A stretch of 64,000 bases of DNA from a bacterium (GTDB lineage: Bacteria; JAMCPX01). The stretch covers positions 124,001-188,000 of the forward strand of contig JAJYLN010000002.1 in NCBI GenBank assembly GCA_021787665.1, in the 5' to 3' direction. The notes below the pieces were generated by a model. That model saw only the letters and a program-made list of their open reading frames with translations, searched no databases and was not told where the DNA came from. Positions 1 to 10,801 of this stretch are shown in pieces. Position 1 is the first letter of the stretch; every line of letters starts with the position of its first letter. Both the position numbers and the translations under genes were made by a program.

Positions 1-1
1 C

Positions 2-259
2 ATCCTGGCTGACGAAAAGGTGCAGGGCATCCTCGTCAATATATTCGGCGGCATCATGAAGTGCGACGTCATAGCGGACGGTATCATCGCCGCGGCAAAA
101 GAGGTCAACATCCGTGTTCCCCTTGTCGTACGGCTCGAAGGTACGAACGTGGAGCTCGGACAGGAGAAGCTCGCGAGGTCCGGGCTGAACATCATAACTG
201 CCAAGGGCATGGCGGAGGCAGCACAGAAAGTTGTCAGGGCAGTGAGAGGTGAGCTATGA
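2..259 (+). CDS. sucC: Succinyl-CoA synthetase beta subunit, C-terminal end (5' truncated by window)
   Basis: The reading frame is open from the window edge and ends at TGA 257-259. The 85 visible residues match the C-terminal end of the ADP/GDP-forming succinyl-CoA ligase beta subunit, with the motif NIFGGI near the start and RLEGTN about 25 residues later. These belong to the CoA-ligase domain that packs on the alpha subunit. With SucD it interconverts succinyl-CoA and succinate while making or using a nucleoside triphosphate. It overlaps sucD by four bases (ATGA), so translation is probably coupled. The N-terminal ATP-grasp domain lies outside the window. Confidence 0.95.
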   Translation: MLADEKVQGILVNIFGGIMKCDVIADGIIAAAKEVNIRVPLVVRLEGTNVELGQEKLARSGLNIITAKGMAEAAQKVVRAVRGEL

Positions 260-1203
260 GTATTTTCGTAGACAGGAATACACGGGTAATAGTGCAGGGC
301 ATAACCGGGAAAGACGGCATGTTCCATACGAAGCAGTGCCGCGATTACGGAACGAAGATCGTCGGCGGCGTGACCCCTGGAAAAGGCGGCACCGACGTGG
401 AAGGCATTCCGGTCTTTAACACGGTGGTTGATGCGGTTGTCGCCACGAGGCCGAATGCATCGATGATCTTTGTACCGCCCCCGTTTGCAGCGGACTCCAT
501 CATGGAGGCAGTTGACGCAGGCATCGAGCTCGTGGTGTGCATTACCGAGGGTATCCCCACGCTTGATATGCTGAAGGTCTCGTCCTATCTTAAGGGTAAG
601 AGGACACGGCTTATCGGTCCAAACTGTCCCGGTATCATCACCCCCGGGGAGGCGAAGCTGGGCATCATGCCAGCCAAGATCCATAGCCCCGGGAAGGTGG
701 GTATCATTTCGAGGAGTGGGACCCTGACATATGAGGCCGTTTACCAGATCACCGTACTTGGACTGGGCCAGTCTACCGCCCTCGGCATCGGCGGCGATCC
801 AATCATTGGGACCAGCTTCATCGATGCGCTAGAAGCGTTCAACGATGATCCAAAGACGGAAGCAATCATTATGATAGGGGAGATCGGAGGGACCGCGGAA
901 GACGATGCCGCTCGGTATATCAAGAAGTATGTTGAGAAGCCCGTGGTAGCATTCATAGCAGGTCAGACGGCACCAAAAGGCAAGAGGATGGGACATGCCG
1001 GGGCCATCATAACGGGCGGTAAGACAACGGCACAGGACAAGATCGAGGTGCTCGAGTCCGTGGGTATCAAGGTCTCGAGGAGCCCGGCTGAGATTGGACA
1101 AACCATGTACGATCTGCTAAAAAAAGTGAAGGCGAAAACAATGACGAAGAGAAAGACAGGTAAGGCTGCCAGGAAGTCAAAACCATCTGCCAAAAAAAGA
1201 TGA
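256..1203 (+). CDS. sucD: Succinyl-CoA synthetase alpha subunit
   Basis: This is the CoA-binding alpha subunit of succinyl-CoA ligase. The N-terminal Rossmann CoA-binding region contains QGITGKDG (residues 14-21), the middle has GPNCPGII, and the active-site phosphohistidine lies in GHAGAI at about residue 248. It starts inside the sucC stop codon. The protein has 315 residues, longer than the usual 290 or so; the excess is a Lys/Arg-rich C-terminal tail of about 25 residues after the conserved end. The following korDABC genes make succinyl-CoA from 2-oxoglutarate or the reverse, so the two enzymes form consecutive steps of an oxidative or reductive TCA cycle. Confidence 0.96.
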   Translation: MSIFVDRNTRVIVQGITGKDGMFHTKQCRDYGTKIVGGVTPGKGGTDVEGIPVFNTVVDAVVATRPNASMIFVPPPFAADSIMEAVDAGIELVVCITEGIPTLDMLKVSSYLKGKRTRLIGPNCPGIITPGEAKLGIMPAKIHSPGKVGIISRSGTLTYEAVYQITVLGLGQSTALGIGGDPIIGTSFIDALEAFNDDPKTEAIIMIGEIGGTAEDDAARYIKKYVEKPVVAFIAGQTAPKGKRMGHAGAIITGGKTTAQDKIEVLESVGIKVSRSPAEIGQTMYDLLKKVKAKTMTKRKTGKAARKSKPSAKKR

Positions 1204-1223
1204 TCCGAAAGGGGAAAAAGTAA

Positions 1224-1457
1224 ATGGCTGAGGCGCAAACAGTGGAGAAAAAACCACAACAAAAACACAACATAAAAATTATAGAAGAACGCTGTAAGAC
1301 ATGTGAATTGTGTGTAGTTTACTGTCCAGAGGACGTTCTTGCCATGAAAGAGCTGGTCGTTACGGTTAAAAATCTAGACAAGTGTACCGGTTGTATGAGG
1401 TGCGAGCTGTTCTGTCCGGATTTTGCTATCTACGTCGACTTGCCGGAAAAACCTTAA
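1224..1457 (+). CDS. korD: 2-oxoglutarate:ferredoxin oxidoreductase, delta (ferredoxin-like) subunit
   Basis: A 77-residue protein with two [4Fe-4S] motifs: CKTCELCVVYCP (residues 24-35) and CTGCMRCELFCP (residues 54-65). This is the bacterial-type ferredoxin fold used as the delta subunit of four-subunit 2-oxoacid:ferredoxin oxidoreductases. It would carry electrons from the thiamine diphosphate centre of the beta subunit to free ferredoxin. It is 20 bases after sucD and directly before korA, a common gene order (D-A-B-C). A Shine-Dalgarno-like AAGGGGAAA precedes the ATG. It could also be a stand-alone ferredoxin, but the position makes the subunit role more likely. Confidence 0.9.
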   Translation: MAEAQTVEKKPQQKHNIKIIEERCKTCELCVVYCPEDVLAMKELVVTVKNLDKCTGCMRCELFCPDFAIYVDLPEKP

Positions 1458-1506
1458 GACAGTCGATTCTCACCTGAAAAACGATGAAAATTCTCGAGGA
1501 GGAATG

Positions 1507-2658
1507 ATGGAGAAAAAGGCTTTACTCATATCGGGCAATGAGTCATGTGTTGAGGGCGCCCTGTATGCCGGTGTGCAGTTTTATGCGGGCTATCCTATAA
1601 CACCTTCGTCCGAGATAGCAGAAGGGCTCGCCAAGAAATTACCGAAGTACGGCGGCGTTATGATACAGATGGAGGATGAGATTGCATCGATGGGTGCCAT
1701 TATCGGAGCTTCCCTTACAGGCAAGAAGTCCATGACCGCGACGAGCGGTCCGGGGTTTTCCCTCAAGCAGGAAAACCTCGGCTTCGCTTCTTTCAATGAG
1801 ATACCGTGTGTGATCGTCAATGTCATGAGAGGAGGACCGAGCACGGGTGCCCCGACCGGCCCCTCCCAAGGAGACGTGATGCAGGCACGGTGGGGTACGC
1901 ATGGGGATCACCCCATCGTGGCCCTTGCACCGAACTCTATCCCCGAGATATTTACAGAAACGGTCCGGGCGTTCAATATCTCGGAGAAGTACAGGATCCC
2001 GGTCGTGCTGCTGCTCGATGAGATCATAAGCCACATGAGAGAGAAGATAACCTTTCCGGAGAAGGGCGAGCTTGAAGTCATAGATCGCATGAAGCCGACC
2101 GTCCCGCCGGACCAGTACAAGCCGTTCGATGTATCCAACTCTCCCTTGCCCCTCGTTCCACCGATGGCGGCGTACGGGACAGGGTACCGGTTTCATGTTA
2201 CGGGACTGAACCACCGGACCGATGGCTTTCCCACGAACAACGGCGAGCTTATAGAAAAGGAGCTCCACCGTATTATGGGGAAGCTTGATCTCTACAAGAA
2301 AGACATGTTCAGGACCGAGGCGTACATGCTCGAGGACGCGGAGATAGGTATCGTGGCCTTCGGTTCTTCCGCGAGGGCAGCAAAGTATGCTGTGAATGAG
2401 TTGAGGAAGCAGGGTATCAAGGCGGGCATGTTGCGGTACATCACCCTATGGCCTTTCGAAGGCGCCGCTATCGAGATGCTGGCGCAGAAGGTCAAGTTCA
2501 TCGTTGTGCCGGAGCTCAATATGGGACAACTCATACTCGAGGTCGAGCGCGCCGCACAAGGCAGGACGAAGGTGTACGGTGTCAACAGGGTCAATATAGA
2601 GATTATCCACCCGCACGATATCATGGAAAAGGTAAAGGAGCTTTCACATGGCATTTGA
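1507..2658 (+). CDS. korA: 2-oxoglutarate:ferredoxin oxidoreductase, alpha subunit
   Basis: The 383-residue alpha subunit holds the pyrimidine-binding half of the thiamine diphosphate site. Visible family features are GYPITPSSEI near residue 27, the QMEDE motif near residue 55, and TATSGPGFSLK near residue 77. The enzyme converts 2-oxoglutarate, CoA and oxidised ferredoxin to succinyl-CoA and CO2, or runs in reverse. Two ATG codons stand in tandem at 1504 and 1507; AGGAGG at 1497-1502 is better spaced for 1507. The gene overlaps korB by 11 bases. Specificity for 2-oxoglutarate is inferred from sucCD next door; another 2-oxoacid cannot be excluded from sequence alone. Confidence 0.93.
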   Translation: MEKKALLISGNESCVEGALYAGVQFYAGYPITPSSEIAEGLAKKLPKYGGVMIQMEDEIASMGAIIGASLTGKKSMTATSGPGFSLKQENLGFASFNEIPCVIVNVMRGGPSTGAPTGPSQGDVMQARWGTHGDHPIVALAPNSIPEIFTETVRAFNISEKYRIPVVLLLDEIISHMREKITFPEKGELEVIDRMKPTVPPDQYKPFDVSNSPLPLVPPMAAYGTGYRFHVTGLNHRTDGFPTNNGELIEKELHRIMGKLDLYKKDMFRTEAYMLEDAEIGIVAFGSSARAAKYAVNELRKQGIKAGMLRYITLWPFEGAAIEMLAQKVKFIVVPELNMGQLILEVERAAQGRTKVYGVNRVNIEIIHPHDIMEKVKELSHGI

Positions 2659-3466
2659 ATATGAAAAGTATATACGGAAGGGCACCCTCCCTCATATATG
2701 GTGCCCGGGGTGCGGTCATGGCATCGTCATGAAGTCGCTCCTCAGGGCCATCGATGGACTGAAGCTCGACAAGAACGATATCGCTGTCGTGTCCGGCATC
2801 GGCTGTGCATCGCGTCTGCCGGGCTACCTCGACATGAACACGCTCCACACGACGCATGGCAGGGCTCTTGCGTTTGCGACCGGCATAAGGCTCGCCAACC
2901 CCAAACTCAAGGTCATCGTGGTGAGCGGCGACGGCGATGCTGCCGCGATAGGCGGAAACCATCTCATCCATGCCGCAAGGAGGAACATAGAGATCACGCT
3001 CATCGTATTCAATAACTCGATCTACGGTATGACCGGCGGGCAGGTCGCCCCGACGACGCCACTGGGCGCCATCGCCACGACCATGCCCTATGGCAACATA
3101 GACCCTCCGTTCGATCTCGTAAAGCTCGTGGAAGGAGCCGGCGCGACCTTCGTTGCGCGGACCACGTCGTACCACACGGCCCAATGCGAGCAGTTGTTCA
3201 AACAGGCGATCATGCATAAAGGTTTTTCGGTCGTCGACGTCATTGATGCGTGTCCGGTGCAGTACGGCAGGAGAAACAAGCCCAGGGAGGCGCCGGACAT
3301 GATGCAGATCCAGAAGGACAATTCGATACCGGTACAGTTGGCGCAGAAAAAAAAGCCCGAGGAACTCGTCGGAAAGATCATTACTGGTATCTTCGTCAAG
3401 AAGGAGCTGCCGTCCTATACCGATACGTACTACAACACCATTATACCCAGGGCCCAGGCCAAATAA
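2648..3466 (+). CDS. korB: 2-oxoglutarate:ferredoxin oxidoreductase, beta subunit
   Basis: The 272-residue beta subunit binds the diphosphate of thiamine diphosphate and a [4Fe-4S] cluster. WCPGCGHG near residue 18 supplies cluster cysteines, SGIGC follows near residue 47, and GDGDAAAIGGNH near residue 95 with NNSIYGMTGGQ is the Mg-ThDP motif. It starts 11 bases inside korA, so the two subunits are probably translationally coupled. It lacks the long extension of pyruvate:ferredoxin oxidoreductase beta subunits, in keeping with a Kor-type enzyme. Confidence 0.94.
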   Translation: MAFEYEKYIRKGTLPHIWCPGCGHGIVMKSLLRAIDGLKLDKNDIAVVSGIGCASRLPGYLDMNTLHTTHGRALAFATGIRLANPKLKVIVVSGDGDAAAIGGNHLIHAARRNIEITLIVFNNSIYGMTGGQVAPTTPLGAIATTMPYGNIDPPFDLVKLVEGAGATFVARTTSYHTAQCEQLFKQAIMHKGFSVVDVIDACPVQYGRRNKPREAPDMMQIQKDNSIPVQLAQKKKPEELVGKIITGIFVKKELPSYTDTYYNTIIPRAQAK

Positions 3467-3485
3467 AGAGAGATAGGAGTGATCA

Positions 3486-4037
3486 ATGAGTAAAAACACA
3501 GAGATCAGGCTAAGCGGCGAAGGTGGTCAGGGGCTTATCCTTGCGGGCGTTATCCTTGCATCAGCGGCCCTTCTGGAGGGAAAGAATGCGGCACAGTCGC
3601 AGTACTATGGCCCGGAGTCAAGGGGCGGTATAAGCAAATCCGAGGTCGTGATCAGCGACGGCGAGATCATCTATCCCGAAGTTGCTGACCCGGACCTCGT
3701 GCTGGTGCTCTCGGACGTGGCGAGTATTCCTTATACCAAGGACGTCCGGCGCGACGATACCCTCGTGATATTTGATTCCGGTACCGTCAAGAAGTTCCCG
3801 GACCTCAAGCATGGCAGGATCTATAAATTGCCGTTCACGATGACCGCGCACGACAAGCTGGGGAAGCCCTTTATAGCGAACATCATAGCCCTGGGCACGA
3901 TCGTGGGTCTGATAGGCGTTGTCAGCAAGGAATCGATAGAGAAGGCGGTTCTCGCAAGGGTACCGAAGGGCACCGAGGAACTGAACAAGACGGCCTTGCT
4001 GGAGGGCTTCGAGCTCGCAAAGACTATAAAAAAATAG
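3486..4037 (+). CDS. korC: 2-oxoglutarate:ferredoxin oxidoreductase, gamma subunit
   Basis: A 183-residue gamma subunit of the 2-oxoacid:acceptor oxidoreductase family. It begins with the typical RLSGEGGQGLILAG segment (residues 8-21), followed by QSQYYGPESRGG near residue 38. This domain binds CoA and closes over the active site. It is preceded by the Shine-Dalgarno-like GATAGGAG and lies 19 bases after korB. With korD, korA and korB it completes a four-subunit enzyme. The second oxidoreductase in this window instead has this domain fused to its alpha subunit (39476-41332). Confidence 0.94.
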   Translation: MSKNTEIRLSGEGGQGLILAGVILASAALLEGKNAAQSQYYGPESRGGISKSEVVISDGEIIYPEVADPDLVLVLSDVASIPYTKDVRRDDTLVIFDSGTVKKFPDLKHGRIYKLPFTMTAHDKLGKPFIANIIALGTIVGLIGVVSKESIEKAVLARVPKGTEELNKTALLEGFELAKTIKK

Positions 4038-4046
4038 AAAGGAAAA

Positions 4047-5186
4047 ATGGTTATGAAAAAGTATCTTTTGACACCAGGTCCGACTGAACTTCCGCCGAGG
4101 GTCCTGCTCGCCATGGCACACCCGATAATCCACCACAGAGCTCCGGAATTTCTGCCGGTGATCGAGCAGGCGAGAGAAGGGTTGAAATGGCTCTTCAAGA
4201 CGAAAAACGAAGTGCTCATTCTTGCGTCGTCCGGTACGGGTGCCATGGAGGGCGCTGTTACGAACTTCCTGTCAAAAGGGGACAGGGCCGTGACCGTGAA
4301 CGGCGGGAAGTTTGGCGAGCGGTGGGGACAAATCTGCAAGGCCTACGGCGTCGAGGCGGATGTCGTCAATGTCGAATGGGGCCAGGCCGTGGATCCGGAG
4401 AAGATAAAGGCAGAGCTGAAAAAGTACCCCGATACAAAGGCCATCTACATCCAAGCGACGGAGACATCAACCGGGGTGGTCCACCCGGTGCGGGAGATAG
4501 CACAGATCGTTCATGACAACAGCAAGGCCATCCTCGTCGTCGACGGTATCACCGGCGTCGGTGTGTTCGACCTGCCCATGGACGAATGGGGGATCGATAT
4601 CCTTCTGACGGGCTCACAGAAAGCCCTCATGCTCCCTCCCGGGCTTGCCTTCATAGGTATCAGCGACAGGGCGTGGAAACTTGCCGAGACGTCTACCCTT
4701 CCGAAGTTCTATTTCAACTTCAGCAAGGAGCTCAAGAACATCGTGAAGAACCAGACCGCGTATACACCAGCGATATCGCTCATCATAGGGCTCGGTGAAT
4801 CCCTGAAGATGATGAAGGAAGAGGGTATCGAGAACGTCTACCGGCGGCACACGCTGCTTGCCGATGCAACGAGGAAGGGCGTGCAGGCTATGGGGCTGAG
4901 GCTGTATGCGTCTCAGGCGCCTTCCAATTCCCTGACGGCCGTGTTTGCCCCGGAGGGCATCGATTCGGGCAAGATCATAAGTGCGATCGAGAAAGACTTC
5001 GGCATCAGGATAGCGAACGGGCAGGACCAGGCAAAGGGCAAGATATTCAGGGTCGCGCACATGGGATACTACGACAAGTCAGATATCCTTTTTGCGCTAG
5101 CCGCGCTCGAGATCGTTCTCAATAAGATCGGTCACAAAGTTACGCCCGGTATCGGAGTCGGCGCGGCAGAGGGCGTTTTCATGTAA
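4047..5186 (+). CDS. Class V aminotransferase (serine/alanine-glyoxylate type; candidate phosphoserine aminotransferase)
   Basis: A 379-residue PLP-dependent aminotransferase of fold type I, class V. LTPGPTELP near the N-terminus and the Schiff-base lysine in TGSQKA (K192) are diagnostic of the alanine/serine-glyoxylate aminotransferase family; SSGTGAMEG (residues 61-69) is the cofactor phosphate loop. It lies immediately before serA, and no classical serC is visible. The plausible role is therefore transamination of 3-phosphohydroxypyruvate in serine synthesis, as is known for some class V enzymes in archaea and other bacteria; serine or alanine:glyoxylate transamination is the alternative. 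The start at 4047 follows GAAAGGA; a second ATG at 4053 is also possible. Confidence 0.88.
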   Translation: MVMKKYLLTPGPTELPPRVLLAMAHPIIHHRAPEFLPVIEQAREGLKWLFKTKNEVLILASSGTGAMEGAVTNFLSKGDRAVTVNGGKFGERWGQICKAYGVEADVVNVEWGQAVDPEKIKAELKKYPDTKAIYIQATETSTGVVHPVREIAQIVHDNSKAILVVDGITGVGVFDLPMDEWGIDILLTGSQKALMLPPGLAFIGISDRAWKLAETSTLPKFYFNFSKELKNIVKNQTAYTPAISLIIGLGESLKMMKEEGIENVYRRHTLLADATRKGVQAMGLRLYASQAPSNSLTAVFAPEGIDSGKIISAIEKDFGIRIANGQDQAKGKIFRVAHMGYYDKSDILFALAALEIVLNKIGHKVTPGIGVGAAEGVFM

Positions 5187-5266
5187 GGACCGGAAGCTCG
5201 CCGGAAGGGATAGGGGGTTTCGTAGTGCGTGGCTCGGAGTAAAAAAACGTGACAGGGAGAATATAT

Positions 5267-6850
5267 ATGCCAAAGGTGCTTATCGCAGACGGTATAGCGG
5301 ACGAGGGCCTCAAGATACTGACGACGTCGAACATGCAGGTCGACGTCAGGAAGAAGACAACTGCCGAGGAACTCGCATCGCTCATAGCGGACTATGAAGG
5401 TCTGGTGGTGAGGAGCGCGAGCAAAGTGACGAAAGAGGTCATAGCCAAGGCCGCGAAGCTGAAGATCATCGGCAGGGCGGGCATCGGCGTGGACAATGTC
5501 GATGTCTCGGCTGCGACCAAGAAAGGCATCGTCGTCATGAATACGCCCGGCGGCAACAGTGTCACGACCGCTGAGCACACTCTTGCCATGATCATGGCGA
5601 TGGCCCGGCGCATACCGCAGGCTACGGCGTCCCTGAAGGCAGGCAAATGGGAAAAAAGCAAGTTCGAGGGCGTTGAGCTCTATAACAAGACGCTCGGCGT
5701 CATAGGATTCGGCAATATCGGAGGCATCCTCGCGGACAGGGCGTTGGGGCTGAAAATGCACGTGATCGTGTTCGATCCCTTTATCTCCGAAGAGAAGGCC
5801 ATGAACCTTGGCGTGAAAAAGGGTTCTCTCGATGAGTTATACGCCACCGCAGACATCATAACCGTCCATACGCCCAAGACGAAAGAGACTGCAGGTATGC
5901 TGAACAAGACGGCGTTCGATAAGATGAAAAAGGGTGTCATGGTGGTCAACTGTGCGCGGGGCGGCATCATCAGCGAGGCGGATCTGCTCGATGCCCTGCA
6001 GTCCGGCAAGGTAGCCAGTGCGGCGCTCGACGTGTACGAGACCGAGCCTCCGGTCGACAACCCCCTCCTGAAGCTGGACAATGTCGTGGTGACGCCCCAC
6101 CTCGGAGCGTCGACTCACGAGGCGCAGGTGAACGTGTCGGTCGATATCGCGAAGCAGTTCGTGGACTATTTCACCCGGGGCACGATCAAGAATGCAGTAA
6201 ATTATCCATCGATAAGCGTCGAGATGTACCCGTTCCTCGAGCCGTACATACGACTCGTGGAGAAGCTCGGCAGATTCATGGGACAGCTCTACAAGGGCGA
6301 CCACATCGAGGAGATTACGATAGAGTACGGCGGAGAGATCACAGAGCTCAACACCCAGCCCGTGACGCTCGCGGGCCTGAAGGGGTTCCTTCAGCACATG
6401 TACGGTGAGGATGTGAACTACATCAATGCGAGTATCATCGCGAAGGAGAACGGCATCAATGTCGTCGAGACGAAAACCGGTCAACTGGTTGACTTTACCA
6501 ATCTGATAACGATCCGGTCGCGATCCGGGACCACGGCGAGGCGGGTATCCGGAGCGGTCTTCGGCAGGAAGCACATACGGCTCACCATGATTGATAATTT
6601 TTATATAGAGGCAATCCCGGAGGGCAACATACTTGTCCTGAGAAATATCGATAAGCCAGGAGTCATCGGCAGGCTCGGCACCTACCTCGGCAAGCACAAT
6701 ATCAATATCGCGAGAATGGAACTTGGCAGAGAATCGGCAGGCAGCGAGGCCATAGCGCTGCTGAACATAGACGATGAGCCTTCCGACGAGGTGATGCAGG
6801 GACTCAGGGGCCTCGAGAACATCATCTCTGCAGAGAAGGTCGCGCTTTAG
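5267..6850 (+). CDS. serA: D-3-phosphoglycerate dehydrogenase
   Basis: A 527-residue long-form phosphoglycerate dehydrogenase that makes 3-phosphohydroxypyruvate, the first step of serine synthesis. The NAD-binding loop GFGNIGG is at 147-153, and the catalytic Arg, Glu and His are at R231 (CARGG), E260 (ETEPP) and H278 (PHLGAS). After about residue 310 come the allosteric-substrate-binding domain and a C-terminal ACT domain (ILVLRNIDKPGVIGRLG near residue 450), which usually mediates serine feedback. The ATG at 5267 follows AGGGAGA with good spacing; an ATG 18 bases upstream in frame lacks this. Its stop abuts the next start with no gap. Confidence 0.96.
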   Translation: MPKVLIADGIADEGLKILTTSNMQVDVRKKTTAEELASLIADYEGLVVRSASKVTKEVIAKAAKLKIIGRAGIGVDNVDVSAATKKGIVVMNTPGGNSVTTAEHTLAMIMAMARRIPQATASLKAGKWEKSKFEGVELYNKTLGVIGFGNIGGILADRALGLKMHVIVFDPFISEEKAMNLGVKKGSLDELYATADIITVHTPKTKETAGMLNKTAFDKMKKGVMVVNCARGGIISEADLLDALQSGKVASAALDVYETEPPVDNPLLKLDNVVVTPHLGASTHEAQVNVSVDIAKQFVDYFTRGTIKNAVNYPSISVEMYPFLEPYIRLVEKLGRFMGQLYKGDHIEEITIEYGGEITELNTQPVTLAGLKGFLQHMYGEDVNYINASIIAKENGINVVETKTGQLVDFTNLITIRSRSGTTARRVSGAVFGRKHIRLTMIDNFYIEAIPEGNILVLRNIDKPGVIGRLGTYLGKHNINIARMELGRESAGSEAIALLNIDDEPSDEVMQGLRGLENIISAEKVAL

Positions 6851-9129
<2,279 letters not shown>

Positions 9130-9242
9130 CTCCTTGATGAAGTTGTCGCCGTTGGCGGAGTAATAAACGGCATGAACAGGCTTGGCATCTTTACCTATGA
9201 CTTCACCGGCACGCATCCCTATTTTACATGAGTAGAGGTATA

Positions 9243-9255
9243 TGTTCCGGGAACA
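9243..9255. promoter_or_regulatory. Perfect 13-base palindrome, candidate operator of the efflux operon
   Basis: TGTTCC-G-GGAACA is a perfect inverted repeat in the 163-base gap before the efflux operon. A TATAGT box at about 9276 lies just downstream, so the palindrome falls in the -35 area. A repressor of the pump would be expected to bind here. No regulator gene is adjacent, so the assignment is inference. Confidence 0.4.
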
Positions 9256-9292
9256 AAAAGCACGGCGCCTCGTTTATAGTAGTTAAGGAAAT

Positions 9293-10801
9293 GTGCATCC
9301 ATTCATGCAGACACTGAAAAAACAGGTTACAGTCCTGCTGGTGACCCTTCTCACAGGGTGCACCGCGCTGCCGGGCATACGATCCAACACTTCTCCGTCA
9401 CCGGGGGCTCAATGGATGCAGGTACCACAGGAGCTCACGACCGGTTACGCAGTACCAGCTACCTCTACGACGATTGCATCGTTGTTCGAGAAGAAGGGGC
9501 AGGACCTTACCCTTGCTGACATTCTTGACATAGCCCTCGGGAACAGCACCATCACGAGAGCTGCATGGTTCCAGGCACAGGGTGCTGCGGCCAACGTCGG
9601 CAGCGCCCGGTCCCTGTTCTTCCCCACGATCAATGCGGGCGCAGATTATTCGCGGAACGAGTACTCGATAGTGGGTACAGCCATCAAGACGCTGTATACC
9701 ACGTACGGTATGAATGGCAGCCTGAACTATATATTGTTCAACTTCGGCGGAAGGGTGTCGCAGGCGGATGAGGCGAAATACAACATGATCGCCGCTAACC
9801 TCGGCCAAAACACGGCGATACAGAACGTGATCCTGCAGACCGAATCGGTTTATTACCAGTATCTTGCCGCAAAGGCCCTGCTCGCAGCAGAAGAGGCGAG
9901 CCACAGGGAAGCGCAGGAAGCACTCGATGCTGCCCAGGCAAGGCACGACTCAGGGGTCTCGACCATTGCCGACGTGCTTCAGGCAAAAACTGCCTTCTCG
10001 CAGGCACAGCTTGCCCTCGATAATACCAAAGGACAGCTCGAGACGATACGCGGCGGACTTGCAGCAACCATGGGTCTGCCCGCAAACGTACATTTCAGTG
10101 TGGCGGACATTCTTCCGGAGAGCATACCTGTTGAAAAAATCTCCGGGACTGTCGACACGTTGATTAAAGAAGCGGAAGCCAGCAGGCCTGACCTTGCCGC
10201 TGCGAGAGCGCAGGTCAAGAGCTCTGAATACCATATTCATTCCGTATGGGCACAGGGACTGCCGAGTTTTACTCTCAATGGCTCGGCATCGAGGACGTAT
10301 CTTTACGGTATACCCGGAAATCCTTATTATGATAGCTATTCTGCAGCGGTCCTCCTGCAAGTACCGCTTTTCTCTGGCTTCTCGACAGCTTATAATGTGT
10401 TTGCAGCTAAAAGTTCTGAACGGGCCGCAAGGGAGCAGGCGGAAAGTATGCGGCAGTCTGTCATACTCGAGGTATGGAATAGCTACTATAACCTCAGGAC
10501 GGCCACGCAAGCCGTAAAGACGAGCGAAGACCTGCTTACGAGCGCACAGCAGTCCGAGGACGTGGCGCTTGCGCGCTATAGAGCAGGGGTCGGCAGCATC
10601 ATAGACCTGCTGACGGCACAGAGCGCACTCGCTTCTGCGAGGGCGCAGGAGATCCAGGCAAGGGCCGGCTGGTTTATCGCGATGGCACAACTTGCACACG
10701 ACACCGGGACGCTGGAGCCCGGATCACCGGGGCTCAACGAGCCCATCATAAAATCCAGCATCGGGAAGAAGAACGGAGGTAACGATACCAATGGTAAATG
10801 A
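9293..10801 (+). CDS. TolC-family outer-membrane efflux lipoprotein
   Basis: A 502-residue outer-membrane efflux protein, the exit duct of a tripartite pump. The N-terminus is a lipoprotein signal with lipobox LLTGC (Cys at about residue 23). The body shows the two homologous helical-hairpin repeats of the family, each with the GAD/GSIIDLLTAQSAL-type signature (first near residue 220, second near residue 440). The start is GTG at 9293 behind AAGGAA; an ATG at 9305 is the alternative. It overlaps the adaptor gene by 11 bases. Confidence 0.92.
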   Translation: MHPFMQTLKKQVTVLLVTLLTGCTALPGIRSNTSPSPGAQWMQVPQELTTGYAVPATSTTIASLFEKKGQDLTLADILDIALGNSTITRAAWFQAQGAAANVGSARSLFFPTINAGADYSRNEYSIVGTAIKTLYTTYGMNGSLNYILFNFGGRVSQADEAKYNMIAANLGQNTAIQNVILQTESVYYQYLAAKALLAAEEASHREAQEALDAAQARHDSGVSTIADVLQAKTAFSQAQLALDNTKGQLETIRGGLAATMGLPANVHFSVADILPESIPVEKISGTVDTLIKEAEASRPDLAAARAQVKSSEYHIHSVWAQGLPSFTLNGSASRTYLYGIPGNPYYDSYSAAVLLQVPLFSGFSTAYNVFAAKSSERAAREQAESMRQSVILEVWNSYYNLRTATQAVKTSEDLLTSAQQSEDVALARYRAGVGSIIDLLTAQSALASARAQEIQARAGWFIAMAQLAHDTGTLEPGSPGLNEPIIKSSIGKKNGGNDTNGK

